Shown: positions 35,397 through 44,877, counted from the stretch's first letter. The stretch is DNA of 64,000 nt from Ligilactobacillus apodemi DSM 16634 = JCM 16172 (GCF_001434405.1 NZ_AZFT01000053.1:458499-522498), one strand, 5' to 3'. Translations and numbers: made by a program. The notes: generated from the letters alone by a model not told the origin.

Positions 35397-36320
35397 TTAT
35401 TTTTCGACTCCACGGCTAAAAGTATCAAAAATTAGCTGATCTTTAATTATCATTCTATCTGGAGTCAGACTCCATGGAGAATCAGGCTGATGAGTCAACT
35501 TACTTAACCTCGCTGCATTGTAGGTAATGTAATCTTGGTTTACATTATTTAAAAGTTCGGATATTTCACTATCTTGAGATACAGTATTGTAGTCATCTAG
35601 TGCTACCTTAGAAGGTTTATCTTGATCCAGTACTGTAAAACTTTTGAATGCATCATGGACTTCAGTAATTACCGGACCATATTGCATATGGATAATTGGT
35701 GATGAAAATAGTCTATTACGAGTCATAGCCAAATATCTACCATATGCCATGTATAGTAATTTTATGACCTTCATTTGGGTAATCGGTTCAATATTTAAGT
35801 CAAATTCTCTTTCAAAATAATTTTCTACACGGAACCAATTAGCTAGTTGAATAGCCGTGTACTTCGGCTCGCCGTTTTGTGTAGTAACAACATCATTTTC
35901 ATTTTGAAAATAGAAATTAATTTTTGAAACTAATTCGTCAGAGTAGTTTCCAGAGTCATCAATTATATACTGTTGTAATATTTTATCATTGTTGATTAAA
36001 GCTTTTAGTAACTTGTTATTTGCAGTTGTTGGGAATGCACCAGCTTCGTATAATGCAACTGTATTAGGACTTAATCCTGTCAGCTCTGCTAAATTTCTCT
36101 GAGATAAACCAATTTTTGCACGATACTTTTTTAACTCTTCTGGTGTAATTAGACCCATTTCTTCACGGTATAGCTGTCTTGCTATCTCTGCTGCTTTATC
36201 ATCCAACTCTTTATTTGGAAGCAGTTCATCAGTGGTACTGTCAAAAAGAGCCGGTGCAGTTACTGTGTACTCACGTCCATTGATGGTATAAGTTGTTGTG
36301 AAATCTTTTTGGTAAACCAT
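35397..36320 (-). CDS. Antitoxin with N-terminal MqsA-like HTH and C-terminal Panacea domain
   Basis: A 307-residue protein. Residues 1-60 form a strand-rich leader, about 60-115 an XRE-type helix-turn-helix (EELKKYRAKIGLSQRNLAELTGLSPNTVALYEAGAFPTT) as in MqsA antitoxins, and about 155-275 a Panacea (DUF4065/SocA-like) domain (MKVIKLLYMAYGRYLAMTRNRLFSSPIIHMQYGPVITEVHDAFK). Panacea domains are established toxin-neutralising modules found with many toxins. It is 13 bases downstream of an MqsR-like toxin gene; the HTH likely binds the palindrome upstream of that gene. Confidence 0.82.
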   Translation of the reverse strand: MVYQKDFTTTYTINGREYTVTAPALFDSTTDELLPNKELDDKAAEIARQLYREEMGLITPEELKKYRAKIGLSQRNLAELTGLSPNTVALYEAGAFPTTANNKLLKALINNDKILQQYIIDDSGNYSDELVSKINFYFQNENDVVTTQNGEPKYTAIQLANWFRVENYFEREFDLNIEPITQMKVIKLLYMAYGRYLAMTRNRLFSSPIIHMQYGPVITEVHDAFKSFTVLDQDKPSKVALDDYNTVSQDSEISELLNNVNQDYITYNAARLSKLTHQPDSPWSLTPDRMIIKDQLIFDTFSRGVEK

Positions 36321-36333
36321 TTAAACTTCCTCC

Positions 36334-36624
36334 TTAATAGTCAAGATGAAAACTGATAAATATCACTTTATGACAATTATCAGTAAAAACAAATTTGATG
36401 TAGTAGGTTTGTCCGTCACTGGTCTTAAATACCCAAGCAAATTGTAAAGGATCATTACGGTTGGGTTCATGTTTAACGAAATCACTGACAGATAATTGTT
36501 TAACTAATTCTTTGGCTAGTAAATTTGAAACGGGTACTGCCATTTTATCTTTACGTCGAACCATTTGAAATTGATTATGCTTTACAAGAAATTTTAATCT
36601 TGCTAATGCTTCAGTAACATCCAT
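36334..36624 (-). CDS. MqsR-like RNase toxin
   Basis: A 96-residue protein resembling MqsR of E. coli, a RelE-fold mRNA interferase: helix ALARLKFLVKHNQFQMVRRKDK, LSVSDFVKHEPN (compare LSESDFYKS), and terminal strands TYYIKFVFTDNCHKVIFISFH (compare VYLKITVIHDVLIVSF). Toxin-first order before an MqsA-type HTH protein supports this. Catalysis is not proven. ATG 36624 follows AGGGGG. Confidence 0.72.
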   Translation of the reverse strand: MDVTEALARLKFLVKHNQFQMVRRKDKMAVPVSNLLAKELVKQLSVSDFVKHEPNRNDPLQFAWVFKTSDGQTYYIKFVFTDNCHKVIFISFHLDY

Positions 36625-36679
36625 CACTATCCCCCTACTACTTATTTCTACGTTGATTATAGCACCCCATATTAACGTT

Positions 36680-36697
36680 TGCTACTAATTAGTAGCA
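36680..36697. promoter_or_regulatory. Palindromic operator of the toxin-antitoxin operon
   Basis: TGCTACTAATTAGTAGCA is a perfect 18-bp palindrome 56 bases upstream of the toxin start. A partial copy (CTACTACTT) lies near 36638. Likely bound by the HTH antitoxin. Confidence 0.7.
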
Positions 36698-36841
36698 GGT
36701 GTATAACTTTAAAGGAAAAATTGGAGTCAAGTAAAAATGTGAAATTTGACTCTGAGTACTAGTAAACAGCGATTGTTAAAAATAATGGCTCTGATTTTTA
36801 GATTCATAGTATAGTAATTTTACTTTGATATAAAAGCTTTT

Positions 36842-37603
36842 TCAGTAAATCACTTTAACATCGCTGTTTTGGCAAAGTTTTAGGAACGATTCCTTTGGTT
36901 TTTGATCAGTGATGATGACATCTAATTTGTGCAGTGGGGCCATTTTGATAAAATCAGTGTCCTGCCGAAACTTGGTGTGGTCAACGAGTAAGACTGAAAT
37001 GTCGGCATTTTCGAGCATAATTTGCTTACAACGAGTCTGTTCCATGTCAGCCATGAATATTCCTTTTTCACTGATAGAATTACATGAGAAAAATACGAGT
37101 CGGGCATGAAAATTAGCAAGATATTTTAGGGTATCAGTCCCGAGAAAAGAATTTGAATAGGGCATAAGGGCGCCACCAGCCAAAAAAATATGGAGATTAG
37201 ACTGGAGACGTCCTTTTTGCGCAATGGCTAAATTATTAGTGATGATCTTTAGGTTAGTTTGTTTAGTCAAATGTTCCAAAATGTACTGGCAAGTGGTTGA
37301 AGTATCAATAAAAACTGCATCGCTACTATTGATCAATTTAGTCGCAAAATAGCTGATCTTATTTTTTTCTTCGGCATTTTGAGCTTCACGATAAGTTGTT
37401 GTAAATTCGATATTGTTCTTTTTTAACAGCGTGACAAAACCAAATGTTCGTTTGACCATGCCGGATTTTTCTAATTCGATCAAATCACGTCTAAGAGTGG
37501 ACGTTGAAGTCCCCACTAATTCTTCTAACTTCTTAATATGGATGTGTTGGTTTTCTTCTAAAATAGCTAACATTTTTTCGATTCTTTGTTGTTGCCTTTT
37601 CAT
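36842..37603 (-). CDS. DeoR-family sugar-operon regulator
   Basis: A 253-residue DeoR-type repressor: N-terminal HTH (QQQRIEKMLAILEENQHIHIKKLEELVGTSTSTLRRDLIELEKSGMVKR, 3-52) and a C-terminal sugar-phosphate isomerase-like sensor domain (DAVFIDTSTTCQYILEHL; TNNLAIAQ; LFLAGG-type FLAGGAL). It is divergent from the PTS-aldolase operon, so it probably senses a phosphorylated intermediate of that pathway. ATG 37603 follows GGGGTG. Confidence 0.9.
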   Translation of the reverse strand: MKRQQQRIEKMLAILEENQHIHIKKLEELVGTSTSTLRRDLIELEKSGMVKRTFGFVTLLKKNNIEFTTTYREAQNAEEKNKISYFATKLINSSDAVFIDTSTTCQYILEHLTKQTNLKIITNNLAIAQKGRLQSNLHIFLAGGALMPYSNSFLGTDTLKYLANFHARLVFFSCNSISEKGIFMADMEQTRCKQIMLENADISVLLVDHTKFRQDTDFIKMAPLHKLDVIITDQKPKESFLKLCQNSDVKVIY

Positions 37604-37762
37604 GATATTCACCCCATTTGAACAAATTTTGAACTTTTGAACAATATAATAAAACTTTTCTGAATGTTTGTCATATCTTTAATAATATTTATTTTTTCAG
37701 ATATTTTAGTAATACAATTATGGTGCAAAGAGATGAAAACGTTTTAGTTAGGAGGTATGGCG

Positions 37763-38233
37763 ATGTCAGTTGATTATCAGTCGATGTTACACCCAGAGCT
37801 TATTTTTCTAGATTTAACAGACCAAAATGAGGCTGAATTATTTGAACAAGTTGCTCAACGCTTGGAGAAATTGGGGTATGTCCAAAATACCTACGCTGAT
37901 GCACTAAAAAAACGGGAACAAGAATTTCCTACCGGTTTAGTGACAAAGTATTTAGCGCTTGCGTTACCTCACACCGATCCGGAATACGTTGATAAGGCGT
38001 TTATTTGTATGGTGAAAAATGCGACGGCGTTAGATGTTTTACAAATGGGCTTAAATGAACCGATGCAAACCCAATATTTCTTCTTTTTAGGAATTACCGC
38101 TACCAAAAATCAAGTTATCTTGTTGCAAAAATTTATGCAACTCTTGCAACGCAAAGCATTTGTGAAGGGGGTGACCACGATCAGTAAAGCAGACGAAATG
38201 TTTGAATTTTTACAACAGGAATTTGGCAAATAA
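37763..38233 (+). CDS. PTS system EIIA component, fructose/galactitol type
   Basis: About 156 residues of the PTS EIIA-2 fold. The phosphorylated His lies in ALPHTDPEYV (about residue 72). First gene of a GatA-GatB-GatC-like operon for a polyol or related sugar. An ATG at 37757 is one base from GGAGG, so I start at 37763. Divergent DeoR gene upstream. Confidence 0.9.
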   Translation: MSVDYQSMLHPELIFLDLTDQNEAELFEQVAQRLEKLGYVQNTYADALKKREQEFPTGLVTKYLALALPHTDPEYVDKAFICMVKNATALDVLQMGLNEPMQTQYFFFLGITATKNQVILLQKFMQLLQRKAFVKGVTTISKADEMFEFLQQEFGK

Positions 38234-38248
38234 TAGGAGGTAGAAAAA

Positions 38249-38560
38249 ATGGCAAAGATCGTAGTCGCATGTGGCAGTGGAGTAGCCACTTCAGAAACTG
38301 TTGTTGGTTTGATCAATAATTTTTTAGATGAACATCAAATTAGTGGCGTAGAAGTAGAAGCCACTGATTTTAAAGGTTTAGCAAGTGTTTTAGCCAAATA
38401 TGATATTTACGTTTGGATCGCTAAACCAACCAAAGAGATCCAAGATATCTGTGATAGTCAAGGAATTGTGGATGTTAATGGTGTCAACATTTTAACGGGA
38501 AATAACGCCGACGATTCGTTCAAAAAGATCATTTGGGCGTTACAACAAATGACGAGCTAA
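38249..38560 (+). CDS. PTS system EIIB component, galactitol type
   Basis: A 103-residue EIIB with the P-loop AKIVVACGSGVATSET; Cys8 is the phosphorylated residue. Strand-helix pattern is that of lactose/galactitol-type IIB. It receives phosphate from EIIA and passes it to the sugar during transport by the EIIC encoded next. Good AGGAGG site. Confidence 0.92.
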   Translation: MAKIVVACGSGVATSETVVGLINNFLDEHQISGVEVEATDFKGLASVLAKYDIYVWIAKPTKEIQDICDSQGIVDVNGVNILTGNNADDSFKKIIWALQQMTS

Positions 38561-38580
38561 AAGAGGTAGGTGTGAACGCA

Positions 38581-40107
38581 ATGGAAATTTTAAAAGCAGT
38601 CGTCAATTTTGTGTTGAATTTAGGTGGACCAGTCTTTGTTCCTTTGATCATGTTTATAATCGCGTTAGTTGTAGGATTGTCCTTTAAAAAATCATTGCTG
38701 GTAGCCATTACTTTAGGAGTTGCTTTTTCAGGGATGAACTTAGTTGTTAACTATATGCAAGAGATCATCGCACCGGCTGGTAAGGCAATGTCAAAATCTC
38801 TTGGAGTAACTTTAAATGTCATCGATGCTGGTTGGACCGGGGTGGCCGCGATCACTTGGTCATATAAAGTTGCCTTTTTGTTCTTCCCGTTACTGCTAGC
38901 GATCAATTTTGTGATGCTGACTTTTAACTGGACTAAGACACTTAACGTTGATATGTGGAATGTTTGGAACAAGATTTTTACTTATGTTATCGTGTATTAC
39001 TTTACTAATAATATGTTTTTGGGGTTTATCGTGGCAGCGTTTCAAATCATCTTTGAACTTAAGATTGGGGATGTTTGGCAACGCCACATTGAGGATCTGA
39101 CGGGGATGGAAGGCGTGACTGTACCACACTTTATCACTTTTTTTGCCGTTATTTTAAATCCACTCAATAAGCTGTTAGATTATATTCCGCTTTTTAATAA
39201 ACCATTTGATTCTGAAGCGATTCAAAAGAAAATCGGGATCTTTGGTGAAAATAAGGTGATGGGCTTTATTATCGGGATCTTGCTAGGCTTTGGAGCTGGT
39301 TATGGTTTGTCTAAATCATTGATGCTAGCTGTTGAAGCAGCAACGGCGATGACATTATTTCCCATGATCTCTAAATTGTTTATGGAAGCGCTAAATCCAA
39401 TCGCAGACGCAATGGGAAATTTTATGAAAAAGCACTTCAAAGATCGCAAAGTCTACATTGGTTTAGATTGGCCAATTTTAGCTGGACGTAGTGAATTTTG
39501 GGTAACCGTGATCGTCTTAGTGCCTGTCGAATTATTATTGGCGATTGTTTTACCTAACAATAATATTTTACCATTTGCGGGGATCATCAACCTTTCTTTT
39601 GCAGTGGCAGCGCTATTATTGACCGGAGCTAATTTGTTGCGGATGATCGTTTTAGGGATCATTTCAACGCCGATCTTTTTATACGGGGGTACTTATTTTG
39701 CCCCAATGATCACTAAATTAGCACGACAAACTGGAAGTTTTAAGGTTCCTGCGGGTCAACAATTGTCTTGGTCAACTTTTGAAGGTCCGGATTTTAGGTT
39801 GTTCTTTGGCCAAGCATTTGCCGGAAAATGGTGGGCGATCATTGCTGCCATCCTTTGGACTGGATTATTTGTTTGGCTGTATAAAGATCAACGAAGAATT
39901 GCCTTACCAAGTAAACGCTATGCTACTTTAGTGCCGGTCAGTTCACCTAGTGCAGTAGCTACAAAAGCAACGGCTAATTACCAAGATGTTGCTTTAAATG
40001 CCTTGGATGGTAAGCATATCGGTGGCACCAAAAAGAAAAACGATAATTATCGAAATGTTGACTTAAATGCAGTGGATGGGATGGATTTTAGCCAAAAAAG
40101 AAGGTGA
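38581..40107 (+). CDS. PTS system galactitol-type EIIC permease
   Basis: A 508-residue membrane permease with about nine to ten helices, of the GatC family (LNLGGPVFVPLIMFIIALVVGLSFKKSL; FNWTKTLNVDMWNVW). Sugar specificity cannot be read directly. The cytosolic C-terminus has an internal repeat NYQDVALNALDG / NYRNVDLNAVDG (about 462-500). ATG 38581 is chosen because it follows GAGGTAGGTG and gives the family N-terminus. Confidence 0.92.
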   Translation: MEILKAVVNFVLNLGGPVFVPLIMFIIALVVGLSFKKSLLVAITLGVAFSGMNLVVNYMQEIIAPAGKAMSKSLGVTLNVIDAGWTGVAAITWSYKVAFLFFPLLLAINFVMLTFNWTKTLNVDMWNVWNKIFTYVIVYYFTNNMFLGFIVAAFQIIFELKIGDVWQRHIEDLTGMEGVTVPHFITFFAVILNPLNKLLDYIPLFNKPFDSEAIQKKIGIFGENKVMGFIIGILLGFGAGYGLSKSLMLAVEAATAMTLFPMISKLFMEALNPIADAMGNFMKKHFKDRKVYIGLDWPILAGRSEFWVTVIVLVPVELLLAIVLPNNNILPFAGIINLSFAVAALLLTGANLLRMIVLGIISTPIFLYGGTYFAPMITKLARQTGSFKVPAGQQLSWSTFEGPDFRLFFGQAFAGKWWAIIAAILWTGLFVWLYKDQRRIALPSKRYATLVPVSSPSAVATKATANYQDVALNALDGKHIGGTKKKNDNYRNVDLNAVDGMDFSQKRR

Positions 40108-40108
40108 A

Positions 40109-40339
40109 ATGATGTTACGGTCAAAGATATTTTGGTCGATCTGTTTATTGGTAGCAGTCAGTTTATTTTTGGCAAGTCTAGTTGAACAAAATTTGTGGCT
40201 CTTGTTAGGTGCAGGTATAGTAGCAACAATAACGTATTTTTTAGCAGATGACGTCTTGTTTGCCGAATATAATCAAAAACGTGAGCTCAAGCGCCAGAAA
40301 CTACAAAAAGCATTTGATGATAGGAGGAAAAAAGAGTGA
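40109..40339 (+). CDS. Small two-helix membrane protein of the PTS operon
   Basis: About 76 residues: two hydrophobic helices (about 5-22 and 26-43) followed by a basic, helical tail (FAEYNQKRELKRQKLQKAFDDRRKKE). Start at ATG 40109 or the next codon, with AAGGTG upstream. Sandwiched between the EIIC and aldolase genes and overlapping the latter by four bases, so it belongs to the operon; function unknown. Confidence 0.75.
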   Translation: MMLRSKIFWSICLLVAVSLFLASLVEQNLWLLLGAGIVATITYFLADDVLFAEYNQKRELKRQKLQKAFDDRRKKE

Positions 40340-41049
40340 CTGAATCATTTATATTTGAAGCACAGCGGCGTGATATGGCCAAAGTTGCAAGAAAGATGTT
40401 TGAACGCAAATTAACTAATGTTGCAGGTGGAAACATTTCACAAAAAATAACGGCATCAAAAGATATCGCGTATGGGCATGTTAAGCTTAAAAAAGGGCAT
40501 GATTATATGATCATGACACCGACATTTATGTCAGAGGCATGGTTTGGCGAGCTTGAAGCCAGTCAGATCTTAGTTGTTGATCTAGAGACTGGCGAGCAAC
40601 TTGATGGCTCCGGGCGGTTGACTCGCGAAGTAAATCTGCACCAAGAAGCTTATCAAGCAAATAAAAATATCAAAGTGGTCTACCACTCGCATGCCCTTAA
40701 TTCAATGTTTTGGGCAACGATCGGAAAAGATATGCCAAATGTGACCGAGGCAACTAGCAACGATTTAGCTTTAGGTGAGATCAAATGTTTGCCATATCGT
40801 CCTGCTTGTTCAAAAGAACTCGCCGATATGGTGCATGAAAACTTGATTGCTCTAGGCGATAAAGCCGCTAATAATATCTTTTTGTTAAATAGTCATGGTG
40901 TACTGATCACCACTGATGATCTGCATCATGCCACCTGTATCCTTGAAACCGTTGAATGGAATGCGGAGATTGCCTATAAAGAAGCAGTATTTCAAGGGCT
41001 AGAATTGTTGAATGGATATCATTCTAAAGGAAAAATTATAGAGAATTAG
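40336..41049 (+). CDS. Class II aldolase / ribulose-phosphate epimerase family protein
   Basis: A 237-residue zinc-dependent aldolase/adducin-fold enzyme. Seen are NVAGGNISQKI near the N-terminus, VYHSHALNSMFWATIG with the metal-binding His pair, and NSHGVLITTDDLHHA with a third His. Members act on fuculose-, rhamnulose- or ribulose-phosphates; with the PTS genes it likely splits or epimerises the imported phosphorylated sugar. GTG start after GAGG. A terminator follows. Confidence 0.85.
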   Translation: MTESFIFEAQRRDMAKVARKMFERKLTNVAGGNISQKITASKDIAYGHVKLKKGHDYMIMTPTFMSEAWFGELEASQILVVDLETGEQLDGSGRLTREVNLHQEAYQANKNIKVVYHSHALNSMFWATIGKDMPNVTEATSNDLALGEIKCLPYRPACSKELADMVHENLIALGDKAANNIFLLNSHGVLITTDDLHHATCILETVEWNAEIAYKEAVFQGLELLNGYHSKGKIIEN

Positions 41050-41090
41050 AAAAACTGCGCTAACTTCGGGTGAGGTCAGCGCAGTTTTTT
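41050..41090. terminator. Terminator after the PTS-aldolase operon
   Basis: AAAACTGCGCT and AGCGCAGTTTT arms around a GC-richer loop, then T run; A run on the left may also serve the convergent GH3 gene. Confidence 0.88.
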
Positions 41091-41118
41091 ATTCTAGAGA
41101 GCTAGATAAAGTATTTAA

Positions 41119-42894
41119 CTAACTAAACTTAAATATAGTATCATTTAACCCACAGTATGCATCGACAGGACTTGTACCTTTAAAATTGTCTTCTCCCATC
41201 AACTTAGCTACTAAGCTTTCAAGCGTTTCTTGTTTTCCATCGTAGGTGTTGATATAGGTTTTAACTTGTAGTACATCAGCTAAGTGGAATGGACATTGAA
41301 CTGAGACAAAAATCGTTGGGATCTCATGAATATAAAATGGAATATCTGGCGTCCCTTTACTTGCGGGCCAAACAATACGTTGAACCGTTCCAGGATTAAC
41401 ATTGGCCACATTTATGATCAAATCATACTTATCAGTCAATTCTTTGATCGGACGTTTAGTAGCGTAGATCCCTGCAATATTTTTGATTTTTTCTTCAGCT
41501 GAAAGACCTTTAAGTGAATCTTCAGGTGAAACGTGCTTCTCAACTTCAAAGCCTTTTTCACGCAAGAGATCTTTTAATAAATCAATCGCTTGTGATCGAT
41601 TTCCAGCAACAAGTTCTCCAAAACCACCTTTGACACCATGAACGTCAACTAGTAAGATTCGTGGATATTTTTCTGGTGTGATCGGCCAGATATCTTGTTT
41701 ATCTTTTACTAAAGTGATCTCTTCATCAGCTACTTCACGGAATAACTTTTTGTTTTCTGGTAGACCGATCTGTTTTATAGCAATTTCTTTAGGTGGCAGA
41801 ATTTCTTCTTTTGGTGTTTGATGGAATCCAAGTTTGGCTTTTAAACCAAGGATCCGACGTAAAGCATCGTGGAGACGATCATCAGTAATGACCCCGTTTT
41901 TATAGCCATCTAGCATATATCCAAAATCTTCATCTGGATCATTAAAGAATAAGAAAAGATCACAACCAGCCGCAATTGAAGTTGGTAAGAGTTCAGAACG
42001 TTTCATTGCTCCGGTCAAACCGAGCATGTGACTAGCATCTGTTACGACTAGACCGTTGAATTTTAATTTACCTCGCAAAAGGTCGGTGATCAGTTCTTTA
42101 GAAAGGGGTGCGAGTAAGAGATATTCATTTTTAAGCTCAGGGTTAAAATGCTTAGCATATGCTGGCATGTGGATATGGCCAGCCATGATCGAAGGTAAAC
42201 CTGCATCTATCAAGCCAGAATATACCTTACCAAAGGTCTTATCCCATTCTTCAGTTGAAAGACTATTGATACTAAACGAGAGATGTTGATCGCGTTCATC
42301 GATACCATCACCAGGAAAATGTTTAGCAGCCGGTAGAATGCCACTTTCTTGGATTCCTTTCATATAGGCTAGACTTAGGGCCAAGACTTTGTCAGGATCT
42401 TGTCCAAACGACTGACTGGAAATGATCGGGTTACGCCAATTGCGATTGATATCGACAATTGGTGCAAAGCTCCAGTTACAACCAATGGCTGACGCTTCTA
42501 CGCCCGAAACACGTCCCATTTCATAAGCATATTTTTCATCAGCGGTTGCACCGCTTTTGACCTCGACCCCAACTTCGGTTCCATCAGTACAAGCACCGTT
42601 CCCACCAGCTTCTGTGTTGGCAGCAATCAGTAAAGGGATCTTACTTTCTGTTTGTAAGATATAGTTTTGATCGTAAACTTCTGTTGCTGTTCCTGGATTA
42701 TAACGAACAGCTCCAATATGATAGCGTTCAACCATATCAGTTAAATATTGTTTATCACGACTAGATCCCATGTTAACAAATAATTGACCAATTTTTTCTT
42801 CGGTGCTCATGGTAGCAATTGTATGTTCTACCCAATCGATTGCGGTTTGATCTAGGTTATAAGGCTTTTTAGTTAAATCAACTTTAGTTGGCAT
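41119..42894 (-). CDS. Glycoside hydrolase family 3 (beta-N-acetylhexosaminidase-like)
   Basis: A 591-residue GH3 enzyme: N-terminal TIM barrel (about 20-360) with LLIAANTEAGGNG, KHFPGDGIDERDQH (NagZ-like catalytic loop, although the canonical motif has GHG) and the nucleophile region VVTDASHM, and a C-terminal Rossmann-like domain (about 390-591). No signal peptide, so cytosolic. I start it at ATG 42894 after AAAGGAG. The same frame is open upstream through a HAD-like remnant, so a 796-residue fusion is possible but less likely. Confidence 0.85.
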   Translation of the reverse strand: MPTKVDLTKKPYNLDQTAIDWVEHTIATMSTEEKIGQLFVNMGSSRDKQYLTDMVERYHIGAVRYNPGTATEVYDQNYILQTESKIPLLIAANTEAGGNGACTDGTEVGVEVKSGATADEKYAYEMGRVSGVEASAIGCNWSFAPIVDINRNWRNPIISSQSFGQDPDKVLALSLAYMKGIQESGILPAAKHFPGDGIDERDQHLSFSINSLSTEEWDKTFGKVYSGLIDAGLPSIMAGHIHMPAYAKHFNPELKNEYLLLAPLSKELITDLLRGKLKFNGLVVTDASHMLGLTGAMKRSELLPTSIAAGCDLFLFFNDPDEDFGYMLDGYKNGVITDDRLHDALRRILGLKAKLGFHQTPKEEILPPKEIAIKQIGLPENKKLFREVADEEITLVKDKQDIWPITPEKYPRILLVDVHGVKGGFGELVAGNRSQAIDLLKDLLREKGFEVEKHVSPEDSLKGLSAEEKIKNIAGIYATKRPIKELTDKYDLIINVANVNPGTVQRIVWPASKGTPDIPFYIHEIPTIFVSVQCPFHLADVLQVKTYINTYDGKQETLESLVAKLMGEDNFKGTSPVDAYCGLNDTIFKFS

Positions 42895-43656
42895 GTTTTT
42901 TCTCCTTTCCTTTGTTTGATCAAGGTTATTCCAAAATTTGGTAAGATAGTCAGTTTCAAGTTCATTACTTTGGTGAATTAAAAATTGTGGTAAGAAAACT
43001 TCTTGTAATTCGTGCCACGATCGAGCTTCATGGTTGACTAAGATCGGATAGAAGTGAACATTATTTTGTTCTGCTGCTGCAAGATCTCCGGCAGCATCAC
43101 CGATCATTAAAGTGTTTTGTTTAGGATAGCCTTCAAGTTTTAATTGGCGAATGATTTCTGCTTTTTTACCTCGATCTTGGCACCATACTTCATCAATCGC
43201 CACTAATAATCCGTGACGTTTCCATTCAGCTTCAATTGCATCACGGTTGGCCGAACTAACTACAACAACTTTTCCACGCTTTTTCAAGGCTTTTAGACCA
43301 GCAAGTGCATTTTCAAAGGGCTGATCAGGTCCTTTTGCTTGGTGGATCTCAGCATTAACTTCTTTTGACCACTGAAGTGCTTTTTTTAAATCATCAGTCT
43401 GGTATTTATCGATTTCGCATGCTAAAGCTTGATTAGAAAATTCAGGAGTAGTTTGAACCCAAGCATCAAGTTTTTGAATTCCTGTGATACCGTGTGCTTT
43501 GAGTGTCATTACTAAGCCTACGAACCGATTTACACCGCGGGTTTTAGAATAAAGATTGATTTGGTTCCAACTCTTTAAAAAACTTTGTGTCTCTTGTGTA
43601 GGAACTTCAAATATTTTTGCTGCTAAGGGACCAAAAAATTGCTGATGTTTGTAAGT
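42895..43656 (-). pseudogene. HAD-superfamily hydrolase remnant, 5' end missing
   Basis: The frame reads HQQFFGPLAAKIFEV...NLYSKTRGVNRFVGLVM and on through KVVVVSSANRDAIEAEW (motif II), QDRGKKAEIIRQL (motif III Lys) and LMIGDAAGDLAAAEQ (motif IV). The N-terminal DxDGT motif I that supplies the nucleophile is absent: an in-frame TAG at 43657 ends the homology on the 5' side. There is no stop before the GH3 start, so both lie in one open frame. Without motif I the domain should be inactive. Confidence 0.65.
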
Positions 43657-43720
43657 CTACTTAATCTTAGCAACATAGTTACGCTGAGGTTAAAATTTCG
43701 CAGATAAAAAGGTATTGGGA

Positions 43721-44580
43721 ATGAAACAAAAAATTTCGGAGTTAATCAAAGAATATCGCAAAAAAAGAGGATTAACGCAACAAGAGTTAGCAGAGGGGAT
43801 CTGCACACAAGCAATCATCAGTAAGATCGAAAAGGGGATCACTAATCCATTAGTCGACATCTTTTCAGCATTATGTCAAAGATTAGCGATCCCCAGTGAG
43901 CGTATTTTACAATTTTTAGAGGTCAAACGTTCATTAACTGGTAGTGAAAATGTATTTGCCAAAGAATACCGGCAACTTTACTACGAACGCAATTATCAAG
44001 CTATTAAATTTTTCTTAGAGCATTTGCTTGATTATGATGAATTACCGGTTGATAATAAATATTATTATGATTGGTTAAGAGCAGAAGTGACCTTTTATTA
44101 TGAAAAAGAACAACAAGCAGGTCTTAAAGCGTTAGAGACAGTCTACAAAGCTGTTATGTAAGCAGATTGTCCAATTAAGTTAAAAGAACGCATTATCCAA
44201 ACACTAGCAGATATGAACTATCACTTAGAATAGCATTAGAACTATACACGCAGATCATAGATGAGATCATGTCTTCAGAAAGTGTCGAATTTAAGGCACT
44301 TGGGTTACATGGTTTGGCGAAGTTGTATCAAAAACTTGGTGATCTAACCCGAGCTTCAGAATATGTTTCGCTTGAGATCGATACGTTATTGGCGCAAAAC
44401 TCGCTCTATAACTTAGGTGAGGCGTTCTTGTTATTTGCCAAATTACTGTCTGAACAAGGTATGGCTACTGAAGCAAAAACCAATTGCCAAAAAGTGATAA
44501 ATATTTGTGATCTGACTAACAATAATTCCCTTAAAAGTCGTGCCGTAGCAATTATCAAAAATTGTGAAACAAGTAAATAA
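43721..44580 (+). pseudogene. Rgg/PlcR-type HTH-TPR regulator, disrupted
   Basis: N-terminal XRE helix-turn-helix (ISELIKEYRKKRGLTQQELAEGICTQAIISKIEKG, about 4-38) followed by TPR-like helices. The frame ends at TAA 44159-44161, though the same frame continues with ADCPIKLKERIIQTLADMNYHLE. Homology then shifts frame near 44230 to ALELYTQIIDEIMSSESVEFKALGLHGLAKLYQKLGDLTRASEYV, ending at 44580. Two lesions thus inactivate a quorum-peptide-type regulator whose target may be the damaged ABC genes downstream. Confidence 0.75.
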
Positions 44581-44708
44581 ACTAAAAGCTATGCTCGATC
44601 GCATGGCTTTTTTAAAGAGTTTTATAACTATAGTGTTGACATTATAATTAAAGTAATATAGTATTGCGATAAAGAAGTGGTCAAAACGTTATTATCAAGA
44701 GGATGGTC

Positions 44709-44840
44709 GTGGAAACGAATAATGCTACTTGGTTGTTGGCGGTAATTGCTTTTCCACTAGTTTGCAACTATCTGTATTTTATTGAAACGCTCTCTTCAGC
44801 ACATTTAGTTGCGACTTATCCAATGATTTTTGATAACTGA
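44709..44840 (+). CDS. Possible small hydrophobic peptide
   Basis: A 43-codon frame (METNNATWLLAVIAFPLVC... with GTG start) with AAGAGG six bases upstream. One hydrophobic segment (about 8-25). Placed between the broken Rgg-type regulator and the ABC transporter remnants; it could be a peptide gene, or chance. Not recognised. Confidence 0.3.
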   Translation: METNNATWLLAVIAFPLVCNYLYFIETLSSAHLVATYPMIFDN

Positions 44841-44877
44841 TCACGTTGCTCCAAGGATTACTAACTTACTTTTCTTG

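Noticed and set aside
41119-43509. A single 796-residue HAD-GH3 enzyme
   Set aside because: HAD motif I is missing and a proper ribosome site precedes the GH3 ATG at 42894; kept as a question in the findings, not as the annotation.
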